A stretch of 64,000 nt of DNA from Pegea sp. RAD2-039 (Eukaryota > Chordata > Thaliacea > Salpida > Salpidae): assembly GCA_034620365.1 (NCBI GenBank), contig JAQGEQ010000263.1, forward strand, positions 1,674,001 through 1,738,000. Direction: 5' to 3'. The notes below the pieces were generated by a model. The model saw nothing but the letters and a program-made list of their open reading frames with translations. It was not told where the DNA came from and made no database searches. This document shows, piece after piece, positions 39,505 to 52,807 of this stretch. Made by a program: the position numbers and the translations under genes. The stretch's first letter is position 1, and every line of letters starts with the position of its first letter.

Positions 39505-42209
39505 CAATAGTGGCCAGCACTTAAATTCAAAAAGCTTAAATTGTTTACTGAGGAAAACTTTAAAAAATGAGAGTTAATTTGTTGGACTTTTGAAGTTTTA
39601 AGTAAACTTTAATCTGTAAACCACTTTTTTTTTATATAAGGAGCTGTTTGAATTATCAATATTTTTGTTTATTCCTTTTAAGTAAATAGTTTTTTATTTG
39701 ACAATGAAGCTTTATTGATAAATATTAACTATATAAAGTTATTTATAGGCACATTTAGATATTATTTTTACAATCTCTTATTATAGTTTTTAGCTATTTT
39801 AAGGTGAAATTTTTTTTGAATAAAGCTTTTCAACTATCACTTATATTTCATAATTCACTTTGTATTTTACTATTTTAAATAAAAGTTTATTTTGTTTTAT
39901 TTGAAAATTTGTATATTGAAATTAACTAGTATTTGATATAATCTAATTTTTAAAAGTCATAATTTACTAAATTGATTAAATTTTTAAATCTGTGTTAAGC
40001 TTCTTTACTTTAGAATCTTATAAAAATCTAGCTTGAGTCGGCCAGACAACTTGTAGCCTTTCATCTTAGCTATATATGATTCCAAACTGATTTAACTTAC
40101 AAAAACCTAAGATTATTGATCAAGTTGTTGAATAATAAATATGCTCTTTGGTTTCCTACTTGTTTGATCAAAAGAATTTTCAAATAACAAAAGTAAAATT
40201 TAGAAATGTTATAAACTCAACATTTATTAAAAGTTTCTATTTTTGTATTTGCAATCTTAGGCAGCCATGCTCATTCAAGCGAAAAGAAAAATAGTAATTA
40301 TTGTTTATACTTTTATTAATAAAAGATTTTGTAAAAATATAAAATGCAAGAAAGTTTTTATTAATTACTTATGAAGTTTTGTAATAATTATAAGGATTAT
40401 AACTGTGAGCAACTACTAGATATTTGAAGCAGCTGAAATTTTCTCTTAAGCTTATTAAGATAAACTTATTTTAATTAAAATGGTATTAACTGCTACAATT
40501 TCATATGTAGCTAATAACTAAACTATTGGCAAAAAGTAATAAGTTAATGACTGAGTATTTTCCAAAATAAATTTTATTTGCCGAAAATAATTTCTCAAAA
40601 ATTTAAAAATTTTTCACAGATTTTTTTAGTAGTAAAGAAAAACTAATTACAGTAAAATGATTTATTTATTTACAGCAAAAATAAGTGAAAGGCTGCTTTT
40701 ACAGAAACATTATTGTTTTTGATGATATTTTTGAACAGCAAATAAACTTTGTTTAGCTTCTTCTTTTCCACTTTAACTTTTAGTAATATTTGAGTTTTTA
40801 GAATAAACTAAACTTTACTAATTTTGGCTAGAATAGCATAATAATCGATTATAAGTTAAAATTGTATTGAATTGATTCAAAATAAAAAACTTTAAGGACA
40901 TTAATTTCATGTTATATAAACTTTTTCTTAGAATTAATGATGTATTCAATAAAACGGTTAGTTGACATGTATGATAAAACCTGAATTTTGTACCATATTA
41001 ATATTTACAAAAAATTTCAACATTTTTAAAAATCACAAAATTGATTTTGGTGAAATTCAAATATTTTTGTGCAATTAGATAGAATAGTTTTGTAAACAAT
41101 TTTTCATTTGAATAGTAAATGAAATTGCAGTTTATGTCTTGTAAATATGTTTATACTTTTTTATTGTCAAATTAGAAAAGTAATATTAAGTTTTTAATAA
41201 TTTATTAATTTAAAGTTTAAACGTTAATAAAATAGTTATAAAATAGCTAAATTATTTTCAAGTTGTATCTTTTCTAATTAAGTTGTCTAAAATCCAAATA
41301 TTTGGTAGGGTATAAATTTAAAATCAATTCAAAAAAATATCTTTATCTATTAAGCTATTGTTAAAATTTCGCATTTAAATTTACAAAATTTTTTGAAAAC
41401 TTTCATAATCGACTTTTTGCTTTGACAGTTTTAGCTGTTTAGGTCATTTGTTAAACTAGTTTGTTTTACAGCATTTTTAATAATTCAGCATCTTATTATT
41501 TGTTTATTTTGTAAAAAAAGCTAAAAAAAATACGATGCTATCCTAGTTTATCATTAAATAAAGTACTTCAGCCTATAATTGCTTTTATATAGTTTAATTT
41601 AAGAATCTAGATATAAGCATCAAGTTTATAGTAAATATTTTTTAGTACAAATCGTGTATTTCTGAAACTGTTTCAGTTATTTCTAAAAGTTGATAGAGTA
41701 AGTTATGATGATGATGACGTAAGTTTCCGATGATTCATTTCTGGTTTTATAGCTTTTTTTCAAGTTTTTGTGGTAAATATTATGAAAGTTTGATCTTTAA
41801 AATAAACAATTTCAAAAAAATTTAACATTACTACTTAAAGAAAACAAATTCTCTGAGTTATTTCACTTTAAAAAGCAGTTTTGATTTTAAGAATATATTC
41901 TAGTACGAATTATACAAACTGGTGCTTCTTGCTTATAATTTCATTAAACGTTTGTAGGCTTATGTAAAAGGTTTTCTTTTATCTGTAGGCTTTCAAATAG
42001 TCAGCTTTATTGAAATTTTTGAAAAGTGTTATTCATTATTGTTTATTTTTGTTATCTTTTATTTATAGCAGAGAAAATTTTACTTTCAGGTTTTAGTTTT
42101 GAACAAAAATATAAAAATTAGATTAAAATTAACAAATTCAATCTTTTAAGGTAAGTTCTTTGATTTTTATTTTTGTTTCTCATCAAAACATGGCACTTTC
42201 ATAAAGGTG
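39505..42209. other. AT-rich region 5' of the acidic-protein gene
   Basis: No coding exon is seen. If 39432-39504 is the promoter, most of this is a 5'UTR intron. Near the right end an AAAG just before 42207 could be an acceptor. Confidence 0.35.
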
Positions 42210-44468
42210 ATGGCAAAAGTTAAATGCTCCAGGAAAAATTCTTCTCCTTGTATTGATGTAACATCATTTGATGAAGCACTTAGAGATGAGTTCGGATTTG
42301 AAAGCTTGCACAGTGGAAGTTTAAAAGTCGAAAATTTCCCCAAAATTACCCGCTATCAAAGCGATAGTGAATTAAGTGATAGGTTGGTAAGATTCAATAA
42401 GAACTATTCAGTAAACAATTGCTTGCTAATTTGTTTGAAAGCTCAATATTGCATCATTAAACCTAATTTCTTTATGTAAAGCTAACTAATTTCATTAAAC
42501 TTGTTACATTTGAAATATTTTTCTTCCCATAGACAGTTGATTTATGTTATAAATCAAGTTTAGAATAACTGAATATTGAATGTTATGAATATATTAAATA
42601 ACTGTTTTAGAAATATTTGAAAGCAAGAACTTTTGCTTAAAAAAGTTGAATGAATGTTAGATTTTTTGAGGTTCATTTTGTGCAGCTTATTTTTTTTTCA
42701 AGTCTACAAATTCTATTTTAGCTTAAGTTTAGATGAAGACAAAATATTTATAGAAAATATTTCTACTTTTTTATTCTTAAATTGTTATTTTTGAAAAAAT
42801 GCCTTTTTTGATCCATAATTAGTATTTTTAGAATAGTTTGCAAAGGAAGTAGAACTAAAATCATCTTTTTAGATATTTTACTGCATCTTCTGGCGATGAA
42901 ATGTTTGAAGCAAGTGATGAAGATGATGACGATGAGATGTGCATCAATCTGGATCTTGATGACACAACAAGTTTGTTATTTTCAGCAAATTACTAACTTA
43001 CTTTTGCATGAGTTTTAAATTTTTGGAAAAATACTTTCAATTTAATCTAAGTAGAGAATTATAACTTTCATTAAGTGGTATTTAAATTATTTAAACTGTA
43101 TATAAAGTTAAAATGGTATAAAATTAAGAGTTTAAAGTACAAGAAGTTTTGATTTTAATCTATAAATTTTGAACTGTTGAAAATTGTTTAAAAAAGTTTT
43201 AAAAATTTAATAACTTAAAAAAAAACATCTTTGTTTATAATCACAATAAAATAGTGTGTTCACATAAGAAATTTTACAGCAAAATAGAAGCAGAATTTGT
43301 TTATGCATATAATTTATTAATAAAATGTAGAGTTAAAAAAAACAGTTTAAACTTCATAACAAACCAGATTTATACAAATGTATATTTTATTAAATTTGTA
43401 TAAATGATTTAATCTTTGAAATTTATAGCCTAGAATATATTTTAATAGGTCTTTCAGGGTTACATATCAACCTAAAAACTCTTCAAGCAGTATCTTCAAT
43501 GTTAGCTCATTATAATCCTATTGTACAGGTTAGTTTTGCCTCAGACATGTCAATAACCAGCTAAGACCTTATATTTATATCTAAACTTAAGTGAAAGCAT
43601 TATTCTCAGAATTATTATTCTATTTGTTAAATTTTATATTTATCTCAATGTAAACATTCTATTGTTGCTTATAATACTTGAATCAAAAGATTTATTTAAT
43701 TTATAAAATTATATATACAACATTGCTGAAAATTTTATCTTAAATAATTTAAGGTAAACGATGACATTTTTTAAACTGATTTTATCATTTAACAAAGTTG
43801 ATTTTTTATTTCATAAACTGTTAGAGTGATAAATATGGAAATCCGATATTTGTTGCTCCTCCGCCTCCTGATGAAGAGTATAAGGATTTAGAAGAAGAAC
43901 TTCACAGCTCATCTTTATCTGATGCAAAGATCTCTTCTACATCTGAATCTGAGTATAAAAATTCATCAGGTAAACTCAGATCAAAAAAGATCATGCATCT
44001 TTTACTTTATTACATTTTTGTGGACTTTCCTCTTAGATTCAATTACTAATCATCAATATTTCTTAATAACCAAGGCTTATTTTATTTGGAGCTAATTTAT
44101 AAGTCTCTCTCAAAAATTTTTATTTAATTTAATGTTAATAAAACCTCAATAAAATTCAAAATATAATAATAAAAACTTCTTTTATTTCTCTTTAATTTGT
44201 AATTATAGAAAAAGTTTTTAAGATCAGTAAAAATTAAATGTTAATTATGAAAGTCTTTGATGGATGCAAATAATAATAAAACTCATTAAAATTTCTAGAA
44301 AGTGAAGAAGAGGAGGAAAACTATGTTCCTACCATAAAAGAATTAGATGATGAAATTCTGCAGAAAAATACAGGGGGACTTTTTTCAGATGCTCTTTCTG
44401 AGTTGACTGATGTCATGGAAAAGATGGCCGCAAATTTTGTCAGTCCTGCTAAACAAACTACTGACTGA
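42210..44468 (+). CDS. Acidic 221-aa protein of unknown family
   Basis: I do not recognise this protein. Five exons (42210-42382, 42873-42970, 43449-43528, 43825-43969, 44299-44468) join in phase to give 221 aa. The N-terminal part includes TSFDEALRDEFGFESLHSGS. An acidic run (DEDDDDEMCINLDLDD) begins near residue 70. A helix-like stretch, LHINLKTLQAVSSMLAHYN, follows. Then come a proline patch (APPPPDEEY), an acidic Ser/Glu-rich segment, and a C-terminal helix-like part with KELDDEIL and LFSDALSELTDVMEKMAA. There is no signal peptide, membrane span or zinc finger. Composition suggests a soluble, mostly disordered adaptor with one or two helical contact motifs. Intron 1 uses GTTGGT as donor; the nearby GTAAGA would break the frame. 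An additional 5' exon cannot be excluded. Confidence 0.7.
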
Positions 44469-46669
44469 TGTTAAGATTTTAAATAGATCCATTTTTAGAT
44501 TAAATAATTTTGATAACAAATAATTATGAAGTTTACTCAATAACAGAACTTTGGTTTTCACTTTATTCAGTTGAATAATCATTTCTTAAAATATTTTTAT
44601 ATTTTCTGGCTGTGAATCTATTGATGGCTACATTTGATCAGCATTTGTTTATGGATACTATTTTTCCTTGGCCTATTTCCTTTTTATTTTCTTTTGTTGT
44701 AATACTTGTTGAAATACATTTTACTTACAATTATTTCTGAAAGATTATGACACTGAAAAAATGTGCTTAAAAAATACTTTAGAAAATAACTTCTCAAAAC
44801 GTTTAGACAACGAAATAATTATTCCAGTACATTTTGAAATAGGAGGACATGCAGAATCTGTTGATTGAGTCTTGATAGAAGTATATTATCTCAAATATAT
44901 TTTATTCATCATTATTTAGCAAAAATTTATCAAATTATTGCCAATTTAATTTAAAGAATAATATATTAAAAAGAAGTTAAAATAAGAATATAAGTTATTA
45001 GATATTTGTTTAATTGTGTCTAGAAAGTAAAAATTTAAGATTTAAATACTAAAAATTCATAATTTCTGAGTATATAGTTAAAATGTACAATCAAACTAAC
45101 ACCTTGGTTTCTAAATTAACTCAAAAAATCACCAATATCTCATTACTAAAAGGTCGTTGAGGCGTTCAACAATTCTAAATAAATTGAAGATTGCTTCTTT
45201 AATCTTTTTCAAAAGCTTTGTGTTAAGAGTCTTGTAAAATGACACTACTCAAGTAGATAACAGAAAAAAGTTAATTATCTCTACAAAGTAAACTTAGCTA
45301 TTTTGCATAAGTATGAAATGACAAATGTAGCAAAACAAAATACTTTAAAAATATTGAAGATCAGTTTTTTAATGAATGTCTTATAAAATATAATTTCAAG
45401 ACGGATAGGTTTAAAGCATTTTTATTTACTCAAAGATATAAAATGTAAAGACTTCTTAGTAGACTTTTTCACTTTTTTAATATTTTCAGTTATAACTTTC
45501 TACCTATAATGAGGTTTTTAGAGCAAAGTTGATAAACATCTGGTTATCTGTTTGTGAAATGTAATTATTTTGTTTCTATTTGAATAAACCACTAAAAATA
45601 ATTTGGTTTAAAAGAGCTATTTATTAAGAAAGTCAACCATAGATTTTAATTAAAATAAAGTAGTGAAAGCATCTATTTAAATCCTATGTACCTAACTCAA
45701 GGTAAAAGTAACCTGTTGAAAAGTTAAATAAAATCTTCAATTGAATTACTGATTTAATAATTCATAGGTTAAAATAACAAAAATTATAAAAATCTAGTAG
45801 ATTAAAAAAACTTTAAGTGACTGTAAAATCTTAAAATGTTGAACCCTGTACATCAGTGTATTTCAACAACTGATAAAATTTTCTTTCTTTTGTTACGCAA
45901 AGTAAATCTTGACTAGATTATGACCAGAGCATTTATACGAATATTAAATTTAAAAAAAATTACTTATAAGCTTTAAATAGAACGTTTAAACCTTTATTTA
46001 AATATGATAAACGTAAGATCAATAAATAGAAGATTTCAAAGGAGCTTGAAAAGTAATTAAAACTTTTTTTTTCTGTTTAAATGATTTCTTCCATTATTTC
46101 TATTATCTGTATTTTCTAAGTCAAAAGTAAGTTGATTTAGTTCAAAATACACCTAACTCTTGGTTATTTTGAAAAAAAACTGTAAAAATTAAGTTAAAAG
46201 TCTTTAAAAATATAAGATAATTTCTACATCATTTGTAGATTAACTGAGTTTGTTTTAAATAAGTAAGTCCTTAATAAAACTTTTCTATTTATCAATTAAT
46301 AGAAAAAGGAAAGCCAGTTGTTAGATAAATGTTATTTCACGGTTATATATAAAATTAGGAAGTTTTTTTTTTATTAAAACATTTCTAAATTAATAGTAAA
46401 CTTAATTTCTATTGTTAAAGTGCCTTTTAAACAAAGTTAGTTTGCCAATTGTAGCACAGGTTTTATTGTAAATATCTTTTGTTTATTACACATCATCAAA
46501 ACTTATAGTAGAAATCAAATTTTTTTAATTATTGTAACAACCTACCTATGAGCTTTTGTTCTTTTTTAATGAGGTATATCATACTTTTGACGAAGCTTAT
46601 AACATTTTAGAGATTTCTTATAAGGGTTAATGGTTTAAGGTGTTTTAAAAATAACTTTTTGATAGTATA
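44469..46669. other. AT-rich spacer
   Basis: This includes the 3'UTR of the acidic-protein gene, without a clear AATAAA close to the stop. No other gene or RNA is seen. Confidence 0.45.
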
Positions 46670-46920
46670 ATAATAAAGTCTGCTTCGACTGAAAACCGCA
46701 ATACGGGATATGTTTTGAGTGATGATATTAAAAAGAAAGCAAAACACAGTGAGATGTAAAGGAAAAAGTAATTAAAGTTTCTTCCTTTACCTTGAAGCTG
46801 GGTTTTCTTCCTTCATTTGTTTACATATTAGAGAGTGACATTCGGAGCGATCTGCTGCAGTATCCTCCCAATTGCTGGTGTTTGACCACAATAATACTAA
46901 AAATATTAAAAAACAAACCA
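46670..46920. repeat. Diverged interspersed repeat, copy 2
   Basis: Its left part shares ordered words with 3700-4010 (AGTGATGATA, AGTGAGATG, AAGCTG). Its right part (GGAGCGATCTGCTGCAG, ATTGCTGGTGTTTGA) resembles 36890-36955. It may therefore link the two other blocks into one family. By-eye evidence only. Confidence 0.35.
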
Positions 46921-49148
46921 CTAAGTTTGAAACTTAGAAAGTATTTCAATGATTAATCATTTTTAAAATAGATACTTTTAGAATATGACAAAAGATTAAT
47001 TATAAGTTACCTAATTTAGCAATCAATTTACAATCAATCAATTTAATTTTATATTTCTATTTTGGAAAATACAGTTATGTTAACAATTTAGCTTACAGTA
47101 ATTTTTTCTAAGAATATTTAATTTTAAAATGTAGATAGATTAAAAAAATGTTTTAGTTTTTTGTTAGCTATATTTATGTTTTTCTCATTAAGGTTTCTTG
47201 GAAAAAATATGTTCTTAAATATATTTTCACGATATAGAATTATTTATGGATAAAAATAATGTCTTGCATTTTAGTTGTACAATTAGTTTTAATTTTTAAC
47301 TATCAATTTTGTAAAGATGAATTATCAAATACTTTATATCAAATTCCTAAGTTTTTTATTAGCGGAAATACTTTTTAACACTGTTTAAACTTTACACCAC
47401 ATACGTACTTCCAAAGTTAACGTTCAACTCTTCTGTATAGAGTCCTCATCTGAAAAAAAAGGAATTTTTAAGCTTGAATTGGCTAACAAATAGTAATACT
47501 TTAATAGCAATACTTTGCTTTCGACCTCGTACTATTGGTAACATTATTGGAAGTTTTTCTGATTTTGACTTTCATTATTTATTTATAAATTGCAATCTTT
47601 CATACCTCTTCAAAGTTCGGACGTTTAAAAGTAACCCAATTAATTACTTTTATAGCACTTAATGGACTAATAGCTTCTCAATAAAGTAATCATAGCTAGG
47701 AATTTTTTTCCCGACTCTATCGTGCATCAAATTCTATTATTATTCTAAAAATTGTGTTTAAAAAGTATAACTTGAGTAATTTTGTTAACATTTCATTTAT
47801 GCTGCTATCTTTAATACATATTTTGTATCTTATTTTATTTCAAACTTTATCATACTTTTGTATCTGTAGTGTTTCTACTTTTTCTTAACAATACTTATAT
47901 TAAACTGTAGTACTTGAGATCCTCTTCAATGGTATTCTGTTCTTACAATTTGCGTTAAATCACTTGTTATTTGCAGCCATGAAATGGATAAATATATGAA
48001 TTAATTAATGTTTATATGTTTGATTGTAAAATTTTACATTTGAAGTGTTTTAGAGGTCGGTTGTTTTAAATAAAAAAAATATCAAGTTATTTATACAAAT
48101 TCTTAAATAGTTAATTCTTTTAAAGATATTTTAACAGCTGAAAAAATATACAAATTTACTTATTTGATGCTATAAAGTTACATTTATTATACTTTTGTTG
48201 AAACTTAAATAACTGGATGATAATAAATTGACATCTACAGTTGAAAATAGAGTTTTTTGTTTAAACCTACTTGAAACACTAATTGAATGATGAAATGTTA
48301 TTACTAAATGATCAGATAAATTAATATGTTAAAGGGGGGTTACTTTTACTCGTATTTCATTACAAGAAGTAAATAACCAAAAGAGCTTAAAACGAATTTT
48401 TCTTTAGACTTTGTAGTGAATCAATAAAACCCAAGTTTTGATCTTTTCAATTACAAAAAAAATATACCAAAAAGTTTATTAAACAAATTTCAAATTGTAA
48501 TAATAATCTTTTAGCATTGATGATAATAGTTTCAATAATAATCAAAATATATATTGGTGAGTGTTCATCATCAAACATTTTCAGATCTAAGGTGTGTTTT
48601 AACGTTACTGCCAGTGTTTATAACAAAACTGAGTTAAAAAACATTTAAAATTATAATTAAATAACCTGAACCAAGACAAGATTAGAAAAACTGTAAAAAA
48701 TGGCAGATGTAATTCAGATAGAAAAGAATAAAATTAATTCTTTAATCAATTTCAAAAGAGATTTCATAAGAAGTTGAAATGCTTCAGAATTTACGCAGAA
48801 TAGTCGAAAAATAAATAAAATAAGTATGAATATAGATTAAAAGATGTGCAATAGATTCAAGATTAGAAAAGAGAGAAAAAAAGTTTGAAAATTGGTTCAA
48901 TAGTTTGAATGAAAATGAATCAAATCTTTGAAAGAATTTGATCATGATTACAAAGGACACTTTTCTATAAAATCTCATGTTTATGGAGAGATTTTTTGTT
49001 AAATTGTTTGTATAATTAAGGGTAATTATGAACACACAAAAAAGTAAAATATGCTTCAGTTACTGAAAGAATTTGAAATTAGCTCAATGTTCTAAAGTAT
49101 TATAATGAAAATTACATTTCAAATTACAAAAAACTTATTTAGAATGAT
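46921..49148. other. AT-rich spacer
   Basis: Short open frames at 47474-47662 and 48784-49035 have chance-like composition. Nothing else is supported. Confidence 0.45.
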
Positions 49149-49154
49149 TTTATT
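49149..49154 (-). terminator. Poly(A) signal candidate, transporter gene
   Basis: A minus-strand AATAAA lies about 130 bases past the transporter stop codon. Confidence 0.4.
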
Positions 49155-49282
49155 AAAAACTTTCTTCAGTTTTGGGGTAAAGGTTTAGAATAATGAATTC
49201 GTTTAGAAACTTCCATAATCTCTAATTATACATTTCAAATACACAATGAATTATAAACGCAAATAAATACTAAAAGAAAATT

Positions 49283-50865
49283 TCATTTTGGAAATATTTC
49301 TTTTGTCCTTTGTTGATACTTTGAATATGCATACATAACAGCGCCTGCAAAGTTCAAAGTCTGTCCTAAAATAAAAGGGGCAGTAGTTGTAACACCACCG
49401 AACGCAAACAACCCTAAACAAAACATAAAAATTGATCACTACTATAAAAATAGCAATCATCTTACCTATTATAGTAGTGGCAACACTTTTAATAACACCT
49501 ACACACGTTGTAGTTAAGGCTGAATTAGTAGTAGTGCAAAGAAACATTGAATAGTTCAGTAGACAACCTGAAGAAATTACTATAAGAAAAGTTGGTAGAA
49601 ATCTGCTGTCTTTGAAAGGATTTATCATCATAATTTCACTAGACTGATCTGAAAAAATTCATAAATGATTTTACTTATTTCAGAGTTATTTCTGTTATTT
49701 ATTAAATTGAAAACATTTAAACTATTGTAAACAGATATTATTTAAATAAAAATCATAAGATTTTAAATTTATTAAATGATTTGTTAACTAATAGAGAAGT
49801 TTATATAAATAAAATGTATAAATATATACTCTGTTAAATATATTAAAAACTCAAGAATTATCTTTGTCAAATTCATAAAAATGTATGAGTCTTCCAAAAA
49901 CTTACATAAACAAACAAACCCAAGAGCTGGTATGCAATTCAAAGCATTGATGTAAGTCAAATCATTAGTTGAAAATAACTTTTCAGACCCATTATACTGA
50001 ACCATTGTTAGATTAAGAGCCATTAAGAGAACACTACAGCTTCCAACTACATATGCTTTTAAATCGAAAGTTAGATCACCATGTGCTTGAAAAAGTAAAA
50101 AAAAAGTTATTGACCAATATATATAATTATTAGTTTCTAGTTTTAAAAAATTTATAGCTTTAAAATTTCAGATTATAAATAAAATAATTATATATATAAA
50201 AGATAATAATAATATAAATATTATTTTATATGATTAATTTTTCTTTAAAATATGAAAAAAAACTATCTTAAATAAGAAATAATAAATTATAAAAATATTA
50301 AGTTTGAACCATGAATAAAAAATAGAAAAATAAAAATGAGAAGAAAATGTTTGCCACCAACCAGCAATTATTGCTCCTAATGTAATAATTATAATAGAAA
50401 TAAAAATCTTTTTTGTTGGCTTTTTTGTAAAGACTAAATATGCTAATATCATACTAGCTAAAGGACTACAACGTCTAAGAGCATTGTACATAGGAACATT
50501 CATTCCATTTAGAGCTAACAGTGCTGAAAAACATCATATAAAAGAAATAAGTAAAAAAATCTTACAATAATCAAATAAATGAAAAAGAGCTTACCTAATG
50601 CAGTGTTAGCTGAATATAATAGACTTTGAAAAGCTAAACTTTTTGCAGTTTTTAGGTCATATGTAGCTAGATTAATAAAACCAAGGATTTTTAACAACTT
50701 TAATGTTATAACCAAAAATATTAATTGGAAAAATATCATCACACTAGGGAATGGAAAAGATAAAATTGTCATTAAATATTTGTTGATGAAATTCATAGAT
50801 CCTGAACAAATACCATAGAAAACAGCTGAAAATATCATTTTTCTTATTGTAGGCTGGTGATCCAT
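49283..50865 (-). CDS. SLC35D-type nucleotide-sugar transporter
   Basis: This is a 308-aa multi-pass antiporter of the SLC35D family (UDP-glucuronic acid/UDP-GalNAc/UDP-GlcNAc transporters). Exons are 50865-50595, 50523-50362, 50085-49906, 49648-49466 and 49413-49283; every internal junction is phase 1. It starts MDHQPTIRKMIFSAVFYG, close to the vertebrate MDRQP..ALFYG start. Family landmarks follow in order: NKYL in the first membrane span, LNGMNVPMYNALRRCSP, GDLTFDLKAY, the substrate-region motif TTTNSALTTTCVGVIKS, and a last span with NFAGAVMYAYSKYQ. Such proteins exchange cytosolic UDP-sugars for lumenal UMP in the ER or Golgi, to feed glycosaminoglycan and glycoprotein synthesis. The C-terminus (QQRTKEIFPK) is lysine-containing but not a clean KKXX. 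At 308 aa it is slightly shorter than vertebrate members. The sugar specificity cannot be told from sequence. Confidence 0.9.
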
Positions 50866-52159
50866 TTAAGATTTTGAAGTTGTTTACCAAATAAAATAAT
50901 GTTTACTTTCCTAATTCTATAACAATACCTTTAGAAAGTAAAACACCAAAAAAATAGTTTATGCATGACCTAATTTTTATTTATGTATTTATTCAATGCA
51001 AGGATGCAACTCAAAAATTATATAAGGTTCTCAAGTAAACATAAAACAATTTGAGAGATAATCAAAAAGTTTTAAGAACAGTTCAACATAATTAATGTAA
51101 ACAGATAGAAATATAACAAAGGTAAGATAAGTTAGAATTAAAAAAACTGATAAAACATTTTTGTAAAAATTAACATTTAAAAATTTGTAATTAATGTTTT
51201 AAAAACAATTATTTTAAAAAATATCATCAAGCATGATAACTAAATGAATTAGAATATAAAAATATTGTTTTATAAGTATAATAAAAATCAGATAAATTTA
51301 TTTATTTTTAAATAAATTAAAGCTTAATTAATTAGTTACTAGTTTCATTTAATAAAACATTTAAAAGAAGATATGAAAAATAAAATGACAGAAAAATAAA
51401 TTTTACTTCTTTATGACACATAATAAATTAGACCAAAATAAAATTGATAAGCTGATAATTAAAAACAAATGAGATAATCAAGTTACTGATGAGATATTTT
51501 CATCTTAAATAAGAGTCATAAAAATAACCAATAGCCTCATTTGACACAAGTCTTACAAATGTAAACATGCTCGTCAAACTGGTTTAGCATGCTTCGAACT
51601 ACGCTGTAAAAAAGGGCTTATATACAATTATATGTAATTTTAAAACTAAGCAGAACGTTAATTTATTTATTGACAATTGATTTATTTATTAAAAAAATAA
51701 CATTTTAAAAACTTTAAAAGATATTTCTAAAATGCTTTTTAATCTTTACTTGAGCTTAGTTTCCAACCATAGTAATAAGAAGCTCGTTCATAAATAAGAA
51801 TTTAATAATACTTAAGTATCTTTAATTAAAAATTTAAAGATAATTGCAACTATAAGTTTTAGCCAGAAAAATAGAATTTTTATATTAACAGTTAAGCAAC
51901 ATTTTATGAATTCAGCAATAATTTATTGGAAATTGACTTTGAAGTAAGTAATAAGATTTCACAAGCTTTTCTTTAACAAAGCAACTTGTAATTATTATAT
52001 TTCTATTCTTAACTTTTCCCTTTTATTTATTTTATTGAATTTTCTATTGGGAAGGTATATAAATGAATGATAATAAAGAACTGAAGACATTAACTACATG
52101 GTGTATCATAGAATAGATATAGCGTTTAACAAAATAAGAAGGGATTTTTTTTCAAATGT
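50866..52159. other. AT-rich spacer
   Basis: This is the presumed promoter side of the transporter gene. No exon or repeat is recognised. Confidence 0.45.
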
Positions 52160-52294
52160 ACGAATTAGTTTGTCTTGGTTCAAGTAATTTACAGCTGGTA
52201 TGCGAGATAAAGTTATAAGTTCAGACTTTGTGGGCTGGATTCTGAGCGGCCAATTCGTAGACCAGTTTTCTACGATGTTTAGTGCAGCTTGAAG

Positions 52295-52807
52295 TTATGA
52301 AGGTTTACAAGATAATAGCTTGATATGATCTGCATACGCAAACACTCTGACATCATCTACCGCTACTAGTCTTCTAATGAGGTCTTCAGTGAAAATTAAA
52401 GAGGAAAGGAAACCCAGAATGGAACCCTGAGAAACACCACTGGTGATTTGACTAGTAGTAGATAAAGATCTTTCTACACGAGTTTGTTGGGTTCTACCTG
52501 ATAGGTAATCTTCAATCCACTGTAAGGTAAAGCTGTTGATTTTTAAGTTTTTCAATACAGTAACGAGCTTAGTGTGTGGGACAGAATCAAACGCTTTAGC
52601 AAAATCGAGATATATGATGTCACAGGGAGTGTTACTTTCATAATGCGCTGTAAGCTCATTAAAAAAAGTGAGATGTTGAGTCAGGGAAGATCTCCGTTTC
52701 ACAAAGCCATGTTGGACATCAGATATTAGTTGGTGCTCCATCAAATGACTGGTCATATGAATGTAAATGATATGCTCTTGAGTTCTACAGGTGACTGAAG
52801 TCAGCAA
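52295..52807 (-). pseudogene. LINE reverse transcriptase fragment
   Basis: This is the open part of the RT domain. It includes the palm motif LDFAKAFDSVPH with its first catalytic Asp, SGVSQGS, and FAYADHI, where the second Asp of the YADD pair is His. It ends at a stop just after the motif, while RT-like sequence goes on past the stop. The missing Asp and the stop both predict no activity. Confidence 0.8.

Noticed and set aside
42383-42479. Read-through of the acidic protein's first exon to a stop at 42479
   Set aside because: The extension turns into low-complexity sequence, whereas splicing at 42382 joins four further exons in phase.
42210-44468. FEZ/UNC-76 identity for the acidic protein
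   Set aside because: Acidic patches are similar in style, but the order and the conserved FEZ coiled-coil are absent.
51486-51520. CTGATGAG words as hammerhead ribozyme cores (also near 38372)
   Set aside because: Neither is followed by the required GAAA with matching stems.
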